Positions 1-8,051 of a DNA stretch of 64,000 nt are shown here, piece after piece. Both the position numbers and the translations under genes were made by a program. The notes beneath the pieces were generated by a model that was given only the letters and a program-made list of their open reading frames with translations, had not been told where the DNA came from and made no database searches. Source of the stretch: GCA-2733415 sp965178655. GTDB taxonomy: Bacteria > Bacteroidota > Bacteroidia > Flavobacteriales > Flavobacteriaceae. Location: positions 1,240,001-1,304,000 of the forward strand of contig OZ238266.1 in the NCBI GenBank assembly GCA_965178655.1, read 5' to 3'. Every line of letters begins with the position of its first letter. Position 1 is the stretch's first letter.

Positions 1-12
1 AATAGTATATAA

Positions 13-471
13 TTATGATGGGTCTACTAAAAATAATGGTTGGTCAAATTCTACTGGAGAAGAATCATCAACTAATATTTTAACGATTTTTCCTGAAACT
101 TCTGATTCTATTTCATTAAATAGTTTCATTGCCTCAATAATACAGAGTACATCTCCTTCGCCAATTGTTTGCCCTACCTCAACAAATACTGGTTTGTCTG
201 GTGATGGTTTGCGGTACATTGTACCTATAATTGGTGATTTTACTGTAATATACTTAGAGTTGTCGTCTGCTGCTGGTTCTGCTACTGCCACTGGTGCTGC
301 TGCTACTGGCGCTTGAGCAAGCATTGGTGCTGCTGCCATTGGCATTTGCTGTACGACTGTTTCTGTTCCTGTTTTAATCGTAATTTTAACGTCTTCAGTT
401 TCTAATTTTACTTCGCTAGCTCCTGATTTAGCTACAAATTTTATTAAATTTTGAATTTCTTTTAAATCCAT
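13..471 (-). CDS. accB: Biotin carboxyl carrier protein of acetyl-CoA carboxylase (AccB)
   Basis: Carries the biotin that shuttles carboxylate from biotin carboxylase to the carboxyltransferase, making malonyl-CoA for fatty-acid synthesis in the cytoplasm. The 152-residue protein has the usual order: a short N-terminal helical region, an Ala/Pro-rich mobile linker (about residues 43-70), and a C-terminal biotinyl domain (about 74-152). The signature EAMK is at 113-116, so K116 is the biotinylated lysine. Length is normal for the family. It lies 19 bp downstream of fabH on the same strand. In related genomes accC follows; here that would lie beyond the window start. Complete at both ends. Confidence 0.97.
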   Translation of the reverse strand: MDLKEIQNLIKFVAKSGASEVKLETEDVKITIKTGTETVVQQMPMAAAPMLAQAPVAAAPVAVAEPAADDNSKYITVKSPIIGTMYRKPSPDKPVFVEVGQTIGEGDVLCIIEAMKLFNEIESEVSGKIVKILVDDSSPVEFDQPLFLVDPS

Positions 472-490
472 CTTGATTCCTTTTTTATGA

Positions 491-1498
491 TTAAATTGTT
501 TCTTTAGTGTTGTAGGCCCATTTTAAATAAATAGATCCCCATGTAAATCCTCCTCCAAAAGAAGCAAATACAATATTATCTCCTTTTTTAAGCTTGCTTT
601 CAAAGTCGCTTAATAGTAGTGGTAGTGTTGCTGAAGTTGTGTTTCCGTAACGTTGAATGTTCATTAGTACTTTTTCATCGTCTAATCCCATTCGTTTTGA
701 TGTTGCATCAATGATACGTTTGTTTGCTTGGTGTGCAACCAACCAATTTACATCATCATGAGTAAGGTTGTTTCGTTGCATTATTTTTTCGCCAACATCT
801 GCCATGTTAAAAACGGCATGTTTAAAGACTGTTTGTCCTTCTTGGTGAACAAAATGTTGTTTGTTTTTTACGGTTTCTTCTGAGGCTGGAAGTATTGCGC
901 CTCCTGCTTCTATTTTTAAGAATTCTCTTCCTTCTCCGTTACTTCTCATGTATTGATCTACTAAACCAAATCCTTCTGTGTTTGGTTCAAATAAAACTGC
1001 TCCACCTCCATCTCCAAAGATGATAGATGTTGCGCGGTCTTCATAGTCAATAATAGACGACATTTTATCTGCGCCTATAAGTAGTACTTTTTTATAGCGT
1101 CCAGATTCTATATATGCGCTTGCTGTTGCAATACCATATAAAAAACTAGAGCAGGCAGCGCATAAATCGTATGCAAATGCATTTACTGCGCCAATTTGCG
1201 TAGCAACGTATACTCCTGTAGAGGCTACGGGCATATCTGGTGTTGCAGTCGCTAAAATTACGGCGTCAATTTCGGTAGGGTCAAGATTTGTTTTTTTAAT
1301 TAAATCTTGCGCTGCTTTTATGGCAAGGTATGAGGTGCCTTGTCCTTCTTCTTTTAATATCCTTCGCTCTTTAATACCTGTACGAGTGGTAATCCATTCG
1401 TCATTTGTATCAACCATTGTTTCCAATATTTGGTTGGTTAGCACATATTCTGGCACGTATGCGCCAACTGCGGTAATTGCTGCGGTAATTTTATTCAT
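491..1498 (-). CDS. fabH: Beta-ketoacyl-ACP synthase III (FabH)
   Basis: Condenses acetyl-CoA or a branched acyl-CoA with malonyl-ACP to start fatty-acid elongation. The 335-residue thiolase-fold protein shows the full Cys-His-Asn triad: C116 in the AACSSF motif, H256 in VAHQAN and N286 in RYGNTT. The N-terminal TRTGIKERR segment is also typical of KASIII. Length is normal. It sits directly before accB, forming a fatty-acid initiation pair. A strong palindromic terminator lies between it and upstream rpmF, so it probably has its own promoter in the roughly 140 bp upstream of the start, although I did not find a clear -7 box there. Confidence 0.96.
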   Translation of the reverse strand: MNKITAAITAVGAYVPEYVLTNQILETMVDTNDEWITTRTGIKERRILKEEGQGTSYLAIKAAQDLIKKTNLDPTEIDAVILATATPDMPVASTGVYVATQIGAVNAFAYDLCAACSSFLYGIATASAYIESGRYKKVLLIGADKMSSIIDYEDRATSIIFGDGGGAVLFEPNTEGFGLVDQYMRSNGEGREFLKIEAGGAILPASEETVKNKQHFVHQEGQTVFKHAVFNMADVGEKIMQRNNLTHDDVNWLVAHQANKRIIDATSKRMGLDDEKVLMNIQRYGNTTSATLPLLLSDFESKLKKGDNIVFASFGGGFTWGSIYLKWAYNTKETI

Positions 1499-1640
1499 TT
1501 TTTAGTTTTTATAAAAAAACAGTTAAAAACATATTATTTTCAGCTGTTTTGTTCAAAAAAGTAATGCAAAATAACCTCTTTTTAAGAGATATGAAAGTTT
1601 TTTACAAGTTCTTTTAATTTCCTTATTAAAAGAATGGTGT

Positions 1641-1692
1641 TATATATCATAAAAAAACGCTCTCATATGAGAGCGTTTTTTTATGATATATA
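1641..1692. terminator. Perfect palindromic terminator between rpmF and fabH
   Basis: A gapless 52-bp perfect palindrome, with core ACGCTCTCATATGAGAGCGT flanked by A7 and T7 tracts and then a further paired TATATCAT/ATGATATA arm. It starts 11 bp beyond the rpmF stop codon. The poly-T tract on either strand allows termination in both directions, but only minus-strand genes lie nearby. Confidence 0.9.
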
Positions 1693-1703
1693 GGGGTACC
1701 TAT

Positions 1704-1904
1704 TTAGTCTTCTACTTCTTCAACAGAATTGTCAATTACTACTTGACCTCTGTGGTATAATTTTCCTTCAAACCAGTGTGCTCTATGATATAAGTGTGCT
1801 TCACCTGTTGTTGGACATGTTGCTATTTGAGGTACAGTTGCCTTATAGTGAGTTCTTCTTTTATCTCTTCTTGTTTTTGAGATTTTTCTCTTAGGATGTG
1901 CCAT
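1704..1904 (-). CDS. rpmF: 50S ribosomal protein L32
   Basis: Small basic protein of the large ribosomal subunit (66 residues). The start MAHPKRKISKTRRDKRRTH is diagnostic. Only one cysteine (in CPTTGE) remains of the two CxxC pairs of the zinc-binding L32 form, so this is a zinc-independent variant. It lies 8 bp downstream of yceD in the widespread yceD-rpmF pair and is followed by the strong terminator at 1641-1692. Confidence 0.97.
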   Translation of the reverse strand: MAHPKRKISKTRRDKRRTHYKATVPQIATCPTTGEAHLYHRAHWFEGKLYHRGQVVIDNSVEEVED

Positions 1905-1912
1905 TTTTTAAT

Positions 1913-2440
1913 TTATTTATCTGTTAATAGGTTCTTTAATTTATTCCAGCGAGGATCTGTTTCTTCTTCTTTCTCCTCGGTATTCTCTTGTAAACTATAT
2001 GCTGCTATTCGAGACATTATTTCAGTGTCTAGTGTGCCGTCTTCAACTCCTGGGTGTATTAATTTTGATGGTTTAGATAGTACAATCATTTCATAAATGT
2101 ATTGTTGTACTTGAACTTCATACTCTCCGTGTGGTAGTATTAATAGTTCTTCATTTTCATCATTAAATTCTTCGCCAAAATTTACAACAAGTCTCAAATT
2201 TGATTTGATATCTTGATTATATGGCTCGTTAGTTAAATCGCAGTTTACATTAATGGTTCCTTTAGAACTAAAGGTTAACTCCATCATGCTTGCTGTTTTT
2301 CTAAATAATAATGATACGTTTATTGCAACGTCATTAAATTCATCATACCCAAAATGTTCAAAGAACTGCTGTGTTATAGCAAACTCAAAATTATGTTCTC
2401 CTTCTTTTAATCCAACAAATGGAATTTTAAATTCCTTCAT
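1913..2440 (-). CDS. yceD: YceD/DUF177 family protein
   Basis: 175-residue member of the DUF177 family, which is almost always encoded directly upstream of rpmF and has been linked to 23S rRNA accumulation in bacteria and plants; its biochemical role is not settled. The body carries the family's C-terminal DPRWNKLKNL motif after an acidic stretch (NTEEKEEETDP). One cysteine is present in the central VNCDLT segment. A Bacteroidetes -7 box lies about 40 bp upstream, making yceD-rpmF a transcription unit ended by the palindrome after rpmF. Confidence 0.88.
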   Translation of the reverse strand: MKEFKIPFVGLKEGEHNFEFAITQQFFEHFGYDEFNDVAINVSLLFRKTASMMELTFSSKGTINVNCDLTNEPYNQDIKSNLRLVVNFGEEFNDENEELLILPHGEYEVQVQQYIYEMIVLSKPSKLIHPGVEDGTLDTEIMSRIAAYSLQENTEEKEEETDPRWNKLKNLLTDK

Positions 2441-2478
2441 ATCTTCTTCTTATTTGAAAAACAATACTTTCGAGCCGG

Positions 2479-2486
2479 CAAATATA
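2479..2486 (-). promoter_or_regulatory. Bacteroidetes -7 box of yceD-rpmF
   Basis: On the minus strand this reads TATATTTG, a full match to TAnnTTTG, 39 bp upstream of the yceD start. No convincing -33 TTG lies at the expected 19-21 bp spacing. Confidence 0.55.
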
Positions 2487-2531
2487 ATACATTTTATTTT
2501 AGATTTACGACAGATATCAACATTTTTTTGT

Positions 2532-3575
2532 TTATATCTTTTTTCGCTTCTTTAAAACATTTTTTGTGAGCACAGCATACTCCTTTCTGTTTTTTACAAT
2601 GTTAATTGCTGTAAACAATGCTTCTGTAAACGAGCTTGCGTCTGCTATTCCTTTTCCGGCTATTTCATACGCAGTACCGTGGTCTGGAGAGGTGCGTACA
2701 CCTGATAGTCCTGCAGTATAATTTACGCCATTACCAAAGGTAAGCGTTTTAAAAGGTATTAATCCTTGGTCGTGATAAGATGCTACGACGGCATCAAACT
2801 TTAAATAATTGTCCGATCCAAAAAAACTATCGGCTGCATAAGGGCCAAAAACCATTACCTTTTTATTGTATAATGCTTCTATTGTAGGCTTTAATATATC
2901 ATCGTCCTCTTTTCCAATAACACCATTGTCTCCAGAGTGTGGATTAATTCCTAAAACAGCTATTTTAGGTTTGTTTATTTTAAAGTCTTTTTTTAACGAG
3001 GTGTGAATGGTTGTTATTTTTTCTTTAATAAGGGCTGGTGTGATTTCAGATGATACGTCTTTTACGGCAACGTGATCTGTTAACAATCCTACCTTCAACC
3101 CTTCTGAAACCATAAACATTAACGGATTACCTTCTAGCTCTTGTGCTAAAAAATTAGTGTGCCCTGGAAACGAAAATTCTTCAGATTGTATGTTTACTTT
3201 ATTTATTGGCGCTGTAAGCAAGGCGTCAATTTTATTTTCCTTTAAGGCTTGTGTTGCCGCTTTTAATGATTGTATTGCCCGTTTTCCAGCAATTTCGGTT
3301 GCCGTACCAAATTGAAAATTAAATGGTTCATTCCAAAGGTTAATAATGTTTAGCTTGTTTTCTACAGCATTACTAATGTCTTCTATGCGTTGTGTTTGTG
3401 TAGATAAATTAAGGTGTTTTTTTAAATATTGTATTGTTTTTTGAGATGCAAATACTACTGGTGTGCAAAAAGAGAACATTCTATTGTCTTCAAATGTTTT
3501 TAAAATAATCTCTGCGCCTATTCCGTTTAAATCTCCTACAGATATTCCTACTATTATTTTATTTTCTATACTCAT
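2532..3575 (-). CDS. pdxA: 4-hydroxythreonine-4-phosphate dehydrogenase (PdxA)
   Basis: NAD-dependent oxidation of 4-phosphohydroxy-L-threonine in the DXP-dependent pyridoxal 5'-phosphate pathway. The 347-residue protein contains the family's metal-binding histidine segments: FPGHTNFLAQ near residue 150, SYHDQGLIPFK near 265, and DHGTAYEIAG near 299. The N-terminal ISVGDLNGIGAEI matches the family's GDPxGIG loop, with N replacing P. It is transcribed divergently from ribE, with 88 bp between the starts. PLP made here would also serve the alpha-oxoamine synthase at 42.9 kb. Confidence 0.95.
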   Translation of the reverse strand: MSIENKIIVGISVGDLNGIGAEIILKTFEDNRMFSFCTPVVFASQKTIQYLKKHLNLSTQTQRIEDISNAVENKLNIINLWNEPFNFQFGTATEIAGKRAIQSLKAATQALKENKIDALLTAPINKVNIQSEEFSFPGHTNFLAQELEGNPLMFMVSEGLKVGLLTDHVAVKDVSSEITPALIKEKITTIHTSLKKDFKINKPKIAVLGINPHSGDNGVIGKEDDDILKPTIEALYNKKVMVFGPYAADSFFGSDNYLKFDAVVASYHDQGLIPFKTLTFGNGVNYTAGLSGVRTSPDHGTAYEIAGKGIADASSFTEALFTAINIVKNRKEYAVLTKNVLKKRKKI

Positions 3576-3603
3576 AAAAATGAATCTATTTGTTTTATAT
3601 TAC

Positions 3604-3630
3604 TTGAACAGTAATTTTATTGTAATTTTG
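3604..3630 (+). promoter_or_regulatory. Predicted ribE promoter
   Basis: TTG (3604-3606) and TAATTTTG (3623-3630, a perfect TAnnTTTG -7 box) with a 16-bp spacer, slightly short. The ribE ATG lies 33 bp downstream. No FMN-riboswitch-like structure is seen in this short leader. Confidence 0.55.
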
Positions 3631-3663
3631 AAACCACAAAAGTAACCAATTATTTTATTAAAC

Positions 3664-4254
3664 ATGTTTACAGGAATTGTTGAATTGTTAGGAAAGGTAG
3701 TTTCTATTAAAAAAGAAGGTACAAATGTTCATTTTACACTACAAAGTGATTTTACTAAAGACTTAAAGATTGATCAAAGTGTAGCACATAATGGTGTTTG
3801 CTTAACGGTTGTATCTATTCAAGACAACACCTATACTGTAACGGCAATTCAGGAAACCTTACAAAAAACAACATTAGCTGAGTTTTCTGTTGGAACAGTT
3901 GTTAATTTAGAGCGCGGTATGAAGCTCGGCGCTAGACTAGACGGACATTTAGTACAAGGGCATGTTGATCAAACAGGCGTTTGTACCGCAATACAACCTA
4001 AAGGTGGTAGCTGGATTTTTACTTTTAATTACGACCCTGCTTTAGGAAACGTGACTATTGAAAAAGGATCTGTAACTATTAATGGTACTAGCTTAACTGT
4101 AGTAAACTCAACAAAAACAGGGTTTAGCGTTGCTATTATTCCTTATACTTTTGAGCACACTGTTTTTCAGTATTTACAGGTTGGTCAAGCGGTAAATTTA
4201 GAGTTTGATGTTATTGGAAAGTATGTAGCGCGTTTATACGGAAATCGTCAATAA
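3664..4254 (+). CDS. ribE: Riboflavin synthase alpha chain
   Basis: Dismutes two 6,7-dimethyl-8-ribityllumazine molecules into riboflavin and the pyrimidine precursor. The 196-residue protein has the two homologous lumazine-binding barrels: the first begins MFTGIVELLGKV and the second begins near residue 96 with LDGHLVQGHVDQTG. GTSLTVV near residue 142 repeats the NGVCLTVV of barrel 1. Length fits the family (about 195-215). It is a single gene, convergent with the lipoprotein gene downstream, with no obvious terminator in the 33-bp gap. Confidence 0.95.
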   Translation: MFTGIVELLGKVVSIKKEGTNVHFTLQSDFTKDLKIDQSVAHNGVCLTVVSIQDNTYTVTAIQETLQKTTLAEFSVGTVVNLERGMKLGARLDGHLVQGHVDQTGVCTAIQPKGGSWIFTFNYDPALGNVTIEKGSVTINGTSLTVVNSTKTGFSVAIIPYTFEHTVFQYLQVGQAVNLEFDVIGKYVARLYGNRQ

Positions 4255-4287
4255 TGATTATCGTTTTTTAAATACTTTAAAAGTAGT

Positions 4288-5889
4288 TTACTCTAGTGTA
4301 ATGTCTTGTTCCCAGTCCCAATTTGCACGAATTTCTATCGTATTTGGAAGATACCATACTTTTTCTGGTTGCTGCCTTATTAAATAGCGTCCTGTATCGT
4401 GTTTTTTGTTAGTATTAACATCATATACAATTCTAACATCATAACTTCCCGGCAATACATTTGTAAAATCAACAACTGATTCTGTGTTACTATATTGCTC
4501 ATAGTCCACTTCTCCTTTTGGGGATATTAATTGAATGATTAGTGGTGTTTCTGGTTTGTTTTTTAAAGAAACTCTTATGTTTCCATAACTTGAAAAAGCT
4601 TTAGTAGTGGCTTTGAGTGTTAGAGTGTCGTTGCTTTTATTAAATAAGTCTATAAATGCCGATGGGTATGCTGTAATTATGTATTGCTGACTTTCTTGTT
4701 TTGTGAAATGTAGTTGTATTTCTTTTGTAAATTTATTTTGTGTTATAGTAAAAGGCACTGCAACAGAGTCTTTATTTATGATTGTAATTTTTGATTCGTT
4801 AATTGCTACAATAGGTGTTTCGGGTTGAATAGCATAGGCCGATTTAAACTGTTTGTTTTTCCATGCAGATTTAAAAGAAAGGCTATCTTTTTTAACCTTT
4901 TCTCGTAAACGCACTGCAAATGTGTCTATTTGCATTTGATGTTGCATGGTAAATAATAAAGAATCTATAGCTGGTTTTGGTGTAAACCAAAATTGTAAAC
5001 TATCAGTTTTTGCTTCTTTTGTTAGAATGCTCTTAAACTCTTTTGGGACATTTTTAGTTAATAGCTGAATATTTACCTCGTTTGCATAATCGCCTTCATG
5101 TCTGAATTTAATTCGGTTTTCGCGCTCGTGTTTTGGCTTTAGTACGCGATAGGCTTGACGCTCTTTAAAAAGTGTTAACTCCGGTGTTTGTGTTGAAGGA
5201 ATTATAATGGGCTCTTTCTTAAATGCTATCTTGTCTGTTTTGGGGTTATATTTATAGTTCTCTACTTCCTCTTTTAAAGCGGCTAAGAAATATTTACCTG
5301 GTTTTAAGTTTTCAAATGTAAAGTTTGTTGTACTATCAAGAGTGTTTGTAATATACCTAGGAGGTTTTGTATATATAATAGAGTCTGTAAATGTACTGTC
5401 TGCTTCATATAATAATACCGATACAAAATTTTCGGTAGTTTTAAGAAGGGCATCTTTTACGCTTCCTGTTAACTGTAACGAATCTATTGTGTGTCCTGTT
5501 GAGAACACATATTTAAAGTACGGATAAGCATTTCCTTCGTTGTTGTCAACAATACTTTTTCCAAAATTAAAGGCATATGTTGTGTTTTCTTGTAGAGTGT
5601 CGTAAATTTTAATGGTCAATTTTTTACTTGCACTTCCAACAGGAGTAATGCTTGGTTTAATTTTTAATGGTGGAGAAATAATTAACTGCTTGGTTAGGTC
5701 CTTTAGTTTTATATACTCATTAAAACGGATGCTAATTTCTGTTGTGGATACATTTGTGCTATAGTTTTCTGGAAATGCACTTACCATTACAGGAGGTGTG
5801 ATGTCTTTTTCTCCACCTGAAGGTGTTCCTTTTTTAGCACAACTTATAATTGTAATACTAAGCAATATAATACATATTGTTTTTTTCAT
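4288..5889 (-). CDS. Ig-like domain (Big_5/SbsA type) outer-membrane lipoprotein
   Basis: 533-residue lipoprotein. An upstream in-frame ATG at 5943 exists, but the one at 5889 gives a proper lipoprotein signal (MKKTICIILLSITIISC, lipobox ending in Cys17). After a GTPSGGEKDITPPVM linker comes a Big_5-type Ig-like domain (roughly residues 30-125: TEISIRFNEYIKL through YAFNFGKSIVDN). The rest is beta-rich and has a C-terminal region that looks like a prealbumin/starch-binding-like fold (PGSYDVRIVYDVNTNKKHDTG). Such proteins are common in Flavobacteriia beside comF; the role is unknown. Probably anchored to the inner leaflet of the outer membrane. Confidence 0.8.
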   Translation of the reverse strand: MKKTICIILLSITIISCAKKGTPSGGEKDITPPVMVSAFPENYSTNVSTTEISIRFNEYIKLKDLTKQLIISPPLKIKPSITPVGSASKKLTIKIYDTLQENTTYAFNFGKSIVDNNEGNAYPYFKYVFSTGHTIDSLQLTGSVKDALLKTTENFVSVLLYEADSTFTDSIIYTKPPRYITNTLDSTTNFTFENLKPGKYFLAALKEEVENYKYNPKTDKIAFKKEPIIIPSTQTPELTLFKERQAYRVLKPKHERENRIKFRHEGDYANEVNIQLLTKNVPKEFKSILTKEAKTDSLQFWFTPKPAIDSLLFTMQHQMQIDTFAVRLREKVKKDSLSFKSAWKNKQFKSAYAIQPETPIVAINESKITIINKDSVAVPFTITQNKFTKEIQLHFTKQESQQYIITAYPSAFIDLFNKSNDTLTLKATTKAFSSYGNIRVSLKNKPETPLIIQLISPKGEVDYEQYSNTESVVDFTNVLPGSYDVRIVYDVNTNKKHDTGRYLIRQQPEKVWYLPNTIEIRANWDWEQDITLE

Positions 5890-5969
5890 GAATAAAATAT
5901 CTGTCCGATACAACAAAGAAACAACATCTTTTTTGATAAGCAAATCAATAAAGTGTTAATCCCTTAATA

Positions 5970-6650
5970 TTATTTGGTGTAAGCCATTACCGCTAAACTA
6001 ATACGGATGTTGGGTGTTTTTTGAAGCTGTTTTACACAGGCAATAATTGTAGCGCCTGTAGTAATAACATCATCTACTAGTAAAATGTGCTTGCCTTGAA
6101 ACGCGTTTGTATCTGCTATATGGAATACTGTTTCTGTGTTTTTCCACCTAGAAAGGCGGTCTTTTTTTGTTTGAGTAGCTTTGTTTTTAACTCTTAATAA
6201 TACACTTTCGTTATAATCTGCTTTGAGAATTTTAGAAATTGCTTTTCCGAATTGTGTTACTTGATTATAGCCCCGCTCTTTTAATCGTTTTTTATGTATT
6301 GGAACCGGAACAACTACATCTATATCATTATAGTAATTGCTCTCTAATAAAGAGGTGCCTAGCCACTTCCCAAAATAACCACTAATATCTTCTGCTCCTC
6401 TATATTTTAACTGGTGTATTGCAGCGCGAATAGTTCCTTTTTGAGTATAATAAAATAGGGCTGTTGCATGTACTAGTTCTACAGATCCATAAAACACTTG
6501 TTTTAACAAGCTTGCATTGTTTTTATGTAAGTTTGTTAGTGGCAAATCATGTAAACAATACAAGCATAGTATTTGTTCTTGTTTAACGAGTATGTTTTTA
6601 CAAGCCGTACATCGCTTCGGAAAAAATAAATGAAAGAGTTGTTTTATCAT
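5970..6650 (-). CDS. ComF family phosphoribosyltransferase-like protein
   Basis: 226-residue ComF/amidophosphoribosyltransferase-related protein. It has an N-terminal double zinc ribbon (CTACKN...CLYCLHDLP, residues about 15-36) and a C-terminal type I PRTase fold with the PRPP loop ILLVDDVITTGATI near residue 190. VPVPIHKKRLKERGYNQ near residue 120 is the other family hallmark. In naturally competent bacteria ComF helps handle incoming single-stranded DNA, but the substrate is unknown and flavobacterial copies are not proven competence genes. It lies 80 bp upstream of the Ig-like lipoprotein gene on the same strand. Confidence 0.88.
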   Translation of the reverse strand: MIKQLFHLFFPKRCTACKNILVKQEQILCLYCLHDLPLTNLHKNNASLLKQVFYGSVELVHATALFYYTQKGTIRAAIHQLKYRGAEDISGYFGKWLGTSLLESNYYNDIDVVVPVPIHKKRLKERGYNQVTQFGKAISKILKADYNESVLLRVKNKATQTKKDRLSRWKNTETVFHIADTNAFQGKHILLVDDVITTGATIIACVKQLQKTPNIRISLAVMAYTK

Positions 6651-6801
6651 TATAGTTATTCGTTTGCTTTTGTTAAAGATACTGTTTTAAAAGATGTTAC
6701 GCTCAAAACTTTAATGTCTTTTTTCTAACAGAAGCACCACTGTTTACTTGTTAATATTTATAATAATTTATTGCGTAGCGTGAATATTAACAGATATAGT
6801 G

Positions 6802-6809
6802 TAGCTTTG
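6802..6809 (+). promoter_or_regulatory. Bacteroidetes -7 box of queD-lpxH
   Basis: TAGCTTTG matches TAnnTTTG exactly and ends 19 bp before the queD ATG. No clear -33 element at the normal spacing. Confidence 0.5.
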
Positions 6810-6828
6810 TACTTATTAAATTTCTTTT

Positions 6829-7281
6829 ATGAGCACGGTACGTATTACCAAATTATTTACTTTTGAAACTGGACATGCCCTTTATGGTTATGATGGAAAA
6901 TGTAAAAATGTTCACGGACATAGCTATAAACTTGCTGTAACCGTTATCGGGAAACCTATTACAACTCCTGGAGAGGTTAAGCTTGGAATGGTTATTGATT
7001 TTGGCGATTTAAAAACAATTATTAAAGAAGAAATTGTAAATGATTTTGACCATGCTACTGTTTTTAATAAAAACACACCGCATGTAGAACTTGCTCAAGA
7101 ATTAAGTAAAAGAGGGCACAGTGTAATCTTATTAGATTATCAGCCAACTAGCGAGAATATGGTTATTGATTTTGCTGAAAAAATAAAAAACAGACTACCT
7201 AAAAACATTCGATTACACTCTTTACGTTTATCAGAAACAGAGACTTCTTATGCGGAATGGCATGCTAGTGACAATGGATAA
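6829..7281 (+). CDS. queD: 6-carboxytetrahydropterin synthase (QueD/PTPS family)
   Basis: Converts 7,8-dihydroneopterin triphosphate to 6-carboxy-tetrahydropterin in queuosine/deazapurine synthesis. The 150-residue protein shows the PTPS zinc ligands H16 (FETGHALYG) and H29/H31 (VHGHSY), with the catalytic cysteine C25 in DGKCKN. DHATVFN and the C-terminal ETETSYAEWH segment are family hallmarks. Its stop codon overlaps the lpxH start by 8 bp (ATGGATAA), indicating translational coupling with that unrelated gene. No queC or queE is in the window. Confidence 0.9.
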   Translation: MSTVRITKLFTFETGHALYGYDGKCKNVHGHSYKLAVTVIGKPITTPGEVKLGMVIDFGDLKTIIKEEIVNDFDHATVFNKNTPHVELAQELSKRGHSVILLDYQPTSENMVIDFAEKIKNRLPKNIRLHSLRLSETETSYAEWHASDNG

Positions 7282-8041
7282 ACACGTGTTACATATCACC
7301 AACGGAAAAAAAGTTTATTTTTCATCAGACAACCACTTGGGTGCGCCTACTTTTGAGGCAAGCAAGCTACGAGAACAAAAATTTGTATCTTGGCTAAACA
7401 CCATCAAAGAAGATGCTGGAGCAATATTTCTATTAGGAGATTTGTTTGATTTTTGGTTTGAATATAAAACTGTTGTTCCAAAAGGGTTTGTGCGTACACT
7501 TGGTAAGTTAGCTGAGCTTCGTGATAGTGGTATTCCGATATACTTTTTTGTTGGAAATCATGATTTATGGATGCACGACTATTTTGAAAAAGAACTAAAT
7601 ATTCCTGTATTTCACGAACCAAAAGAATTTACAATTAACAATACTTCTTTTTTAATAGGCCATGGCGATGGTTTAGGGCCGCATGACAAAGGGTTTAAAC
7701 GCTTAAAAAAAGTATTTACCAGTCCTTTATGCAAATGGCTTTTTCGTTGGGTACACCCAGATATTGGCGTTAGTTTTGCACAACGTTTATCTATTAAAAA
7801 CAAAGTGATTTCAGGAGATGAAGACACACAGTACTTAGGTGACGACAAGGAGTGGCTAGTGCAGTATTGTCGTCAAAAACAAGCCATAAAACACCGTGAT
7901 TATTTTGTGTTTGGTCACCGTCACTTACCGTTAACAATCCCTATTGCAACACAATCTACATATATTAATTTAGGTGACTGGATTAATCATTACACCTATG
8001 GTGTTTTTGATGGAGAAACAATGGTTTTAAAAGAACTATAG
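7274..8041 (+). CDS. lpxH: UDP-2,3-diacylglucosamine diphosphatase (LpxH)
   Basis: Cleaves UDP-2,3-diacylglucosamine to lipid X in lipid A synthesis at the inner-membrane surface. The calcineurin-type metallophosphoesterase motifs appear in order: SDNHLG, LLGDLFDFWFEY, FVGNHDLW, GHGDGLGP and FGHRHLP. An ATG at 7250 is in frame, but the one at 7274 fits the family's N-terminus (about 255 residues) and gives a small coupled overlap with queD. It is convergent with recJ, only 10 bp away. Confidence 0.92.
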   Translation: MDKHVLHITNGKKVYFSSDNHLGAPTFEASKLREQKFVSWLNTIKEDAGAIFLLGDLFDFWFEYKTVVPKGFVRTLGKLAELRDSGIPIYFFVGNHDLWMHDYFEKELNIPVFHEPKEFTINNTSFLIGHGDGLGPHDKGFKRLKKVFTSPLCKWLFRWVHPDIGVSFAQRLSIKNKVISGDEDTQYLGDDKEWLVQYCRQKQAIKHRDYFVFGHRHLPLTIPIATQSTYINLGDWINHYTYGVFDGETMVLKEL

Positions 8042-8051
8042 TTTCTTTAAC

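Noticed and set aside
7250..7273. Upstream in-frame ATG of lpxH
   Set aside because: It would extend the overlap with queD to 32 bp and add residues outside the normal LpxH N-terminus.
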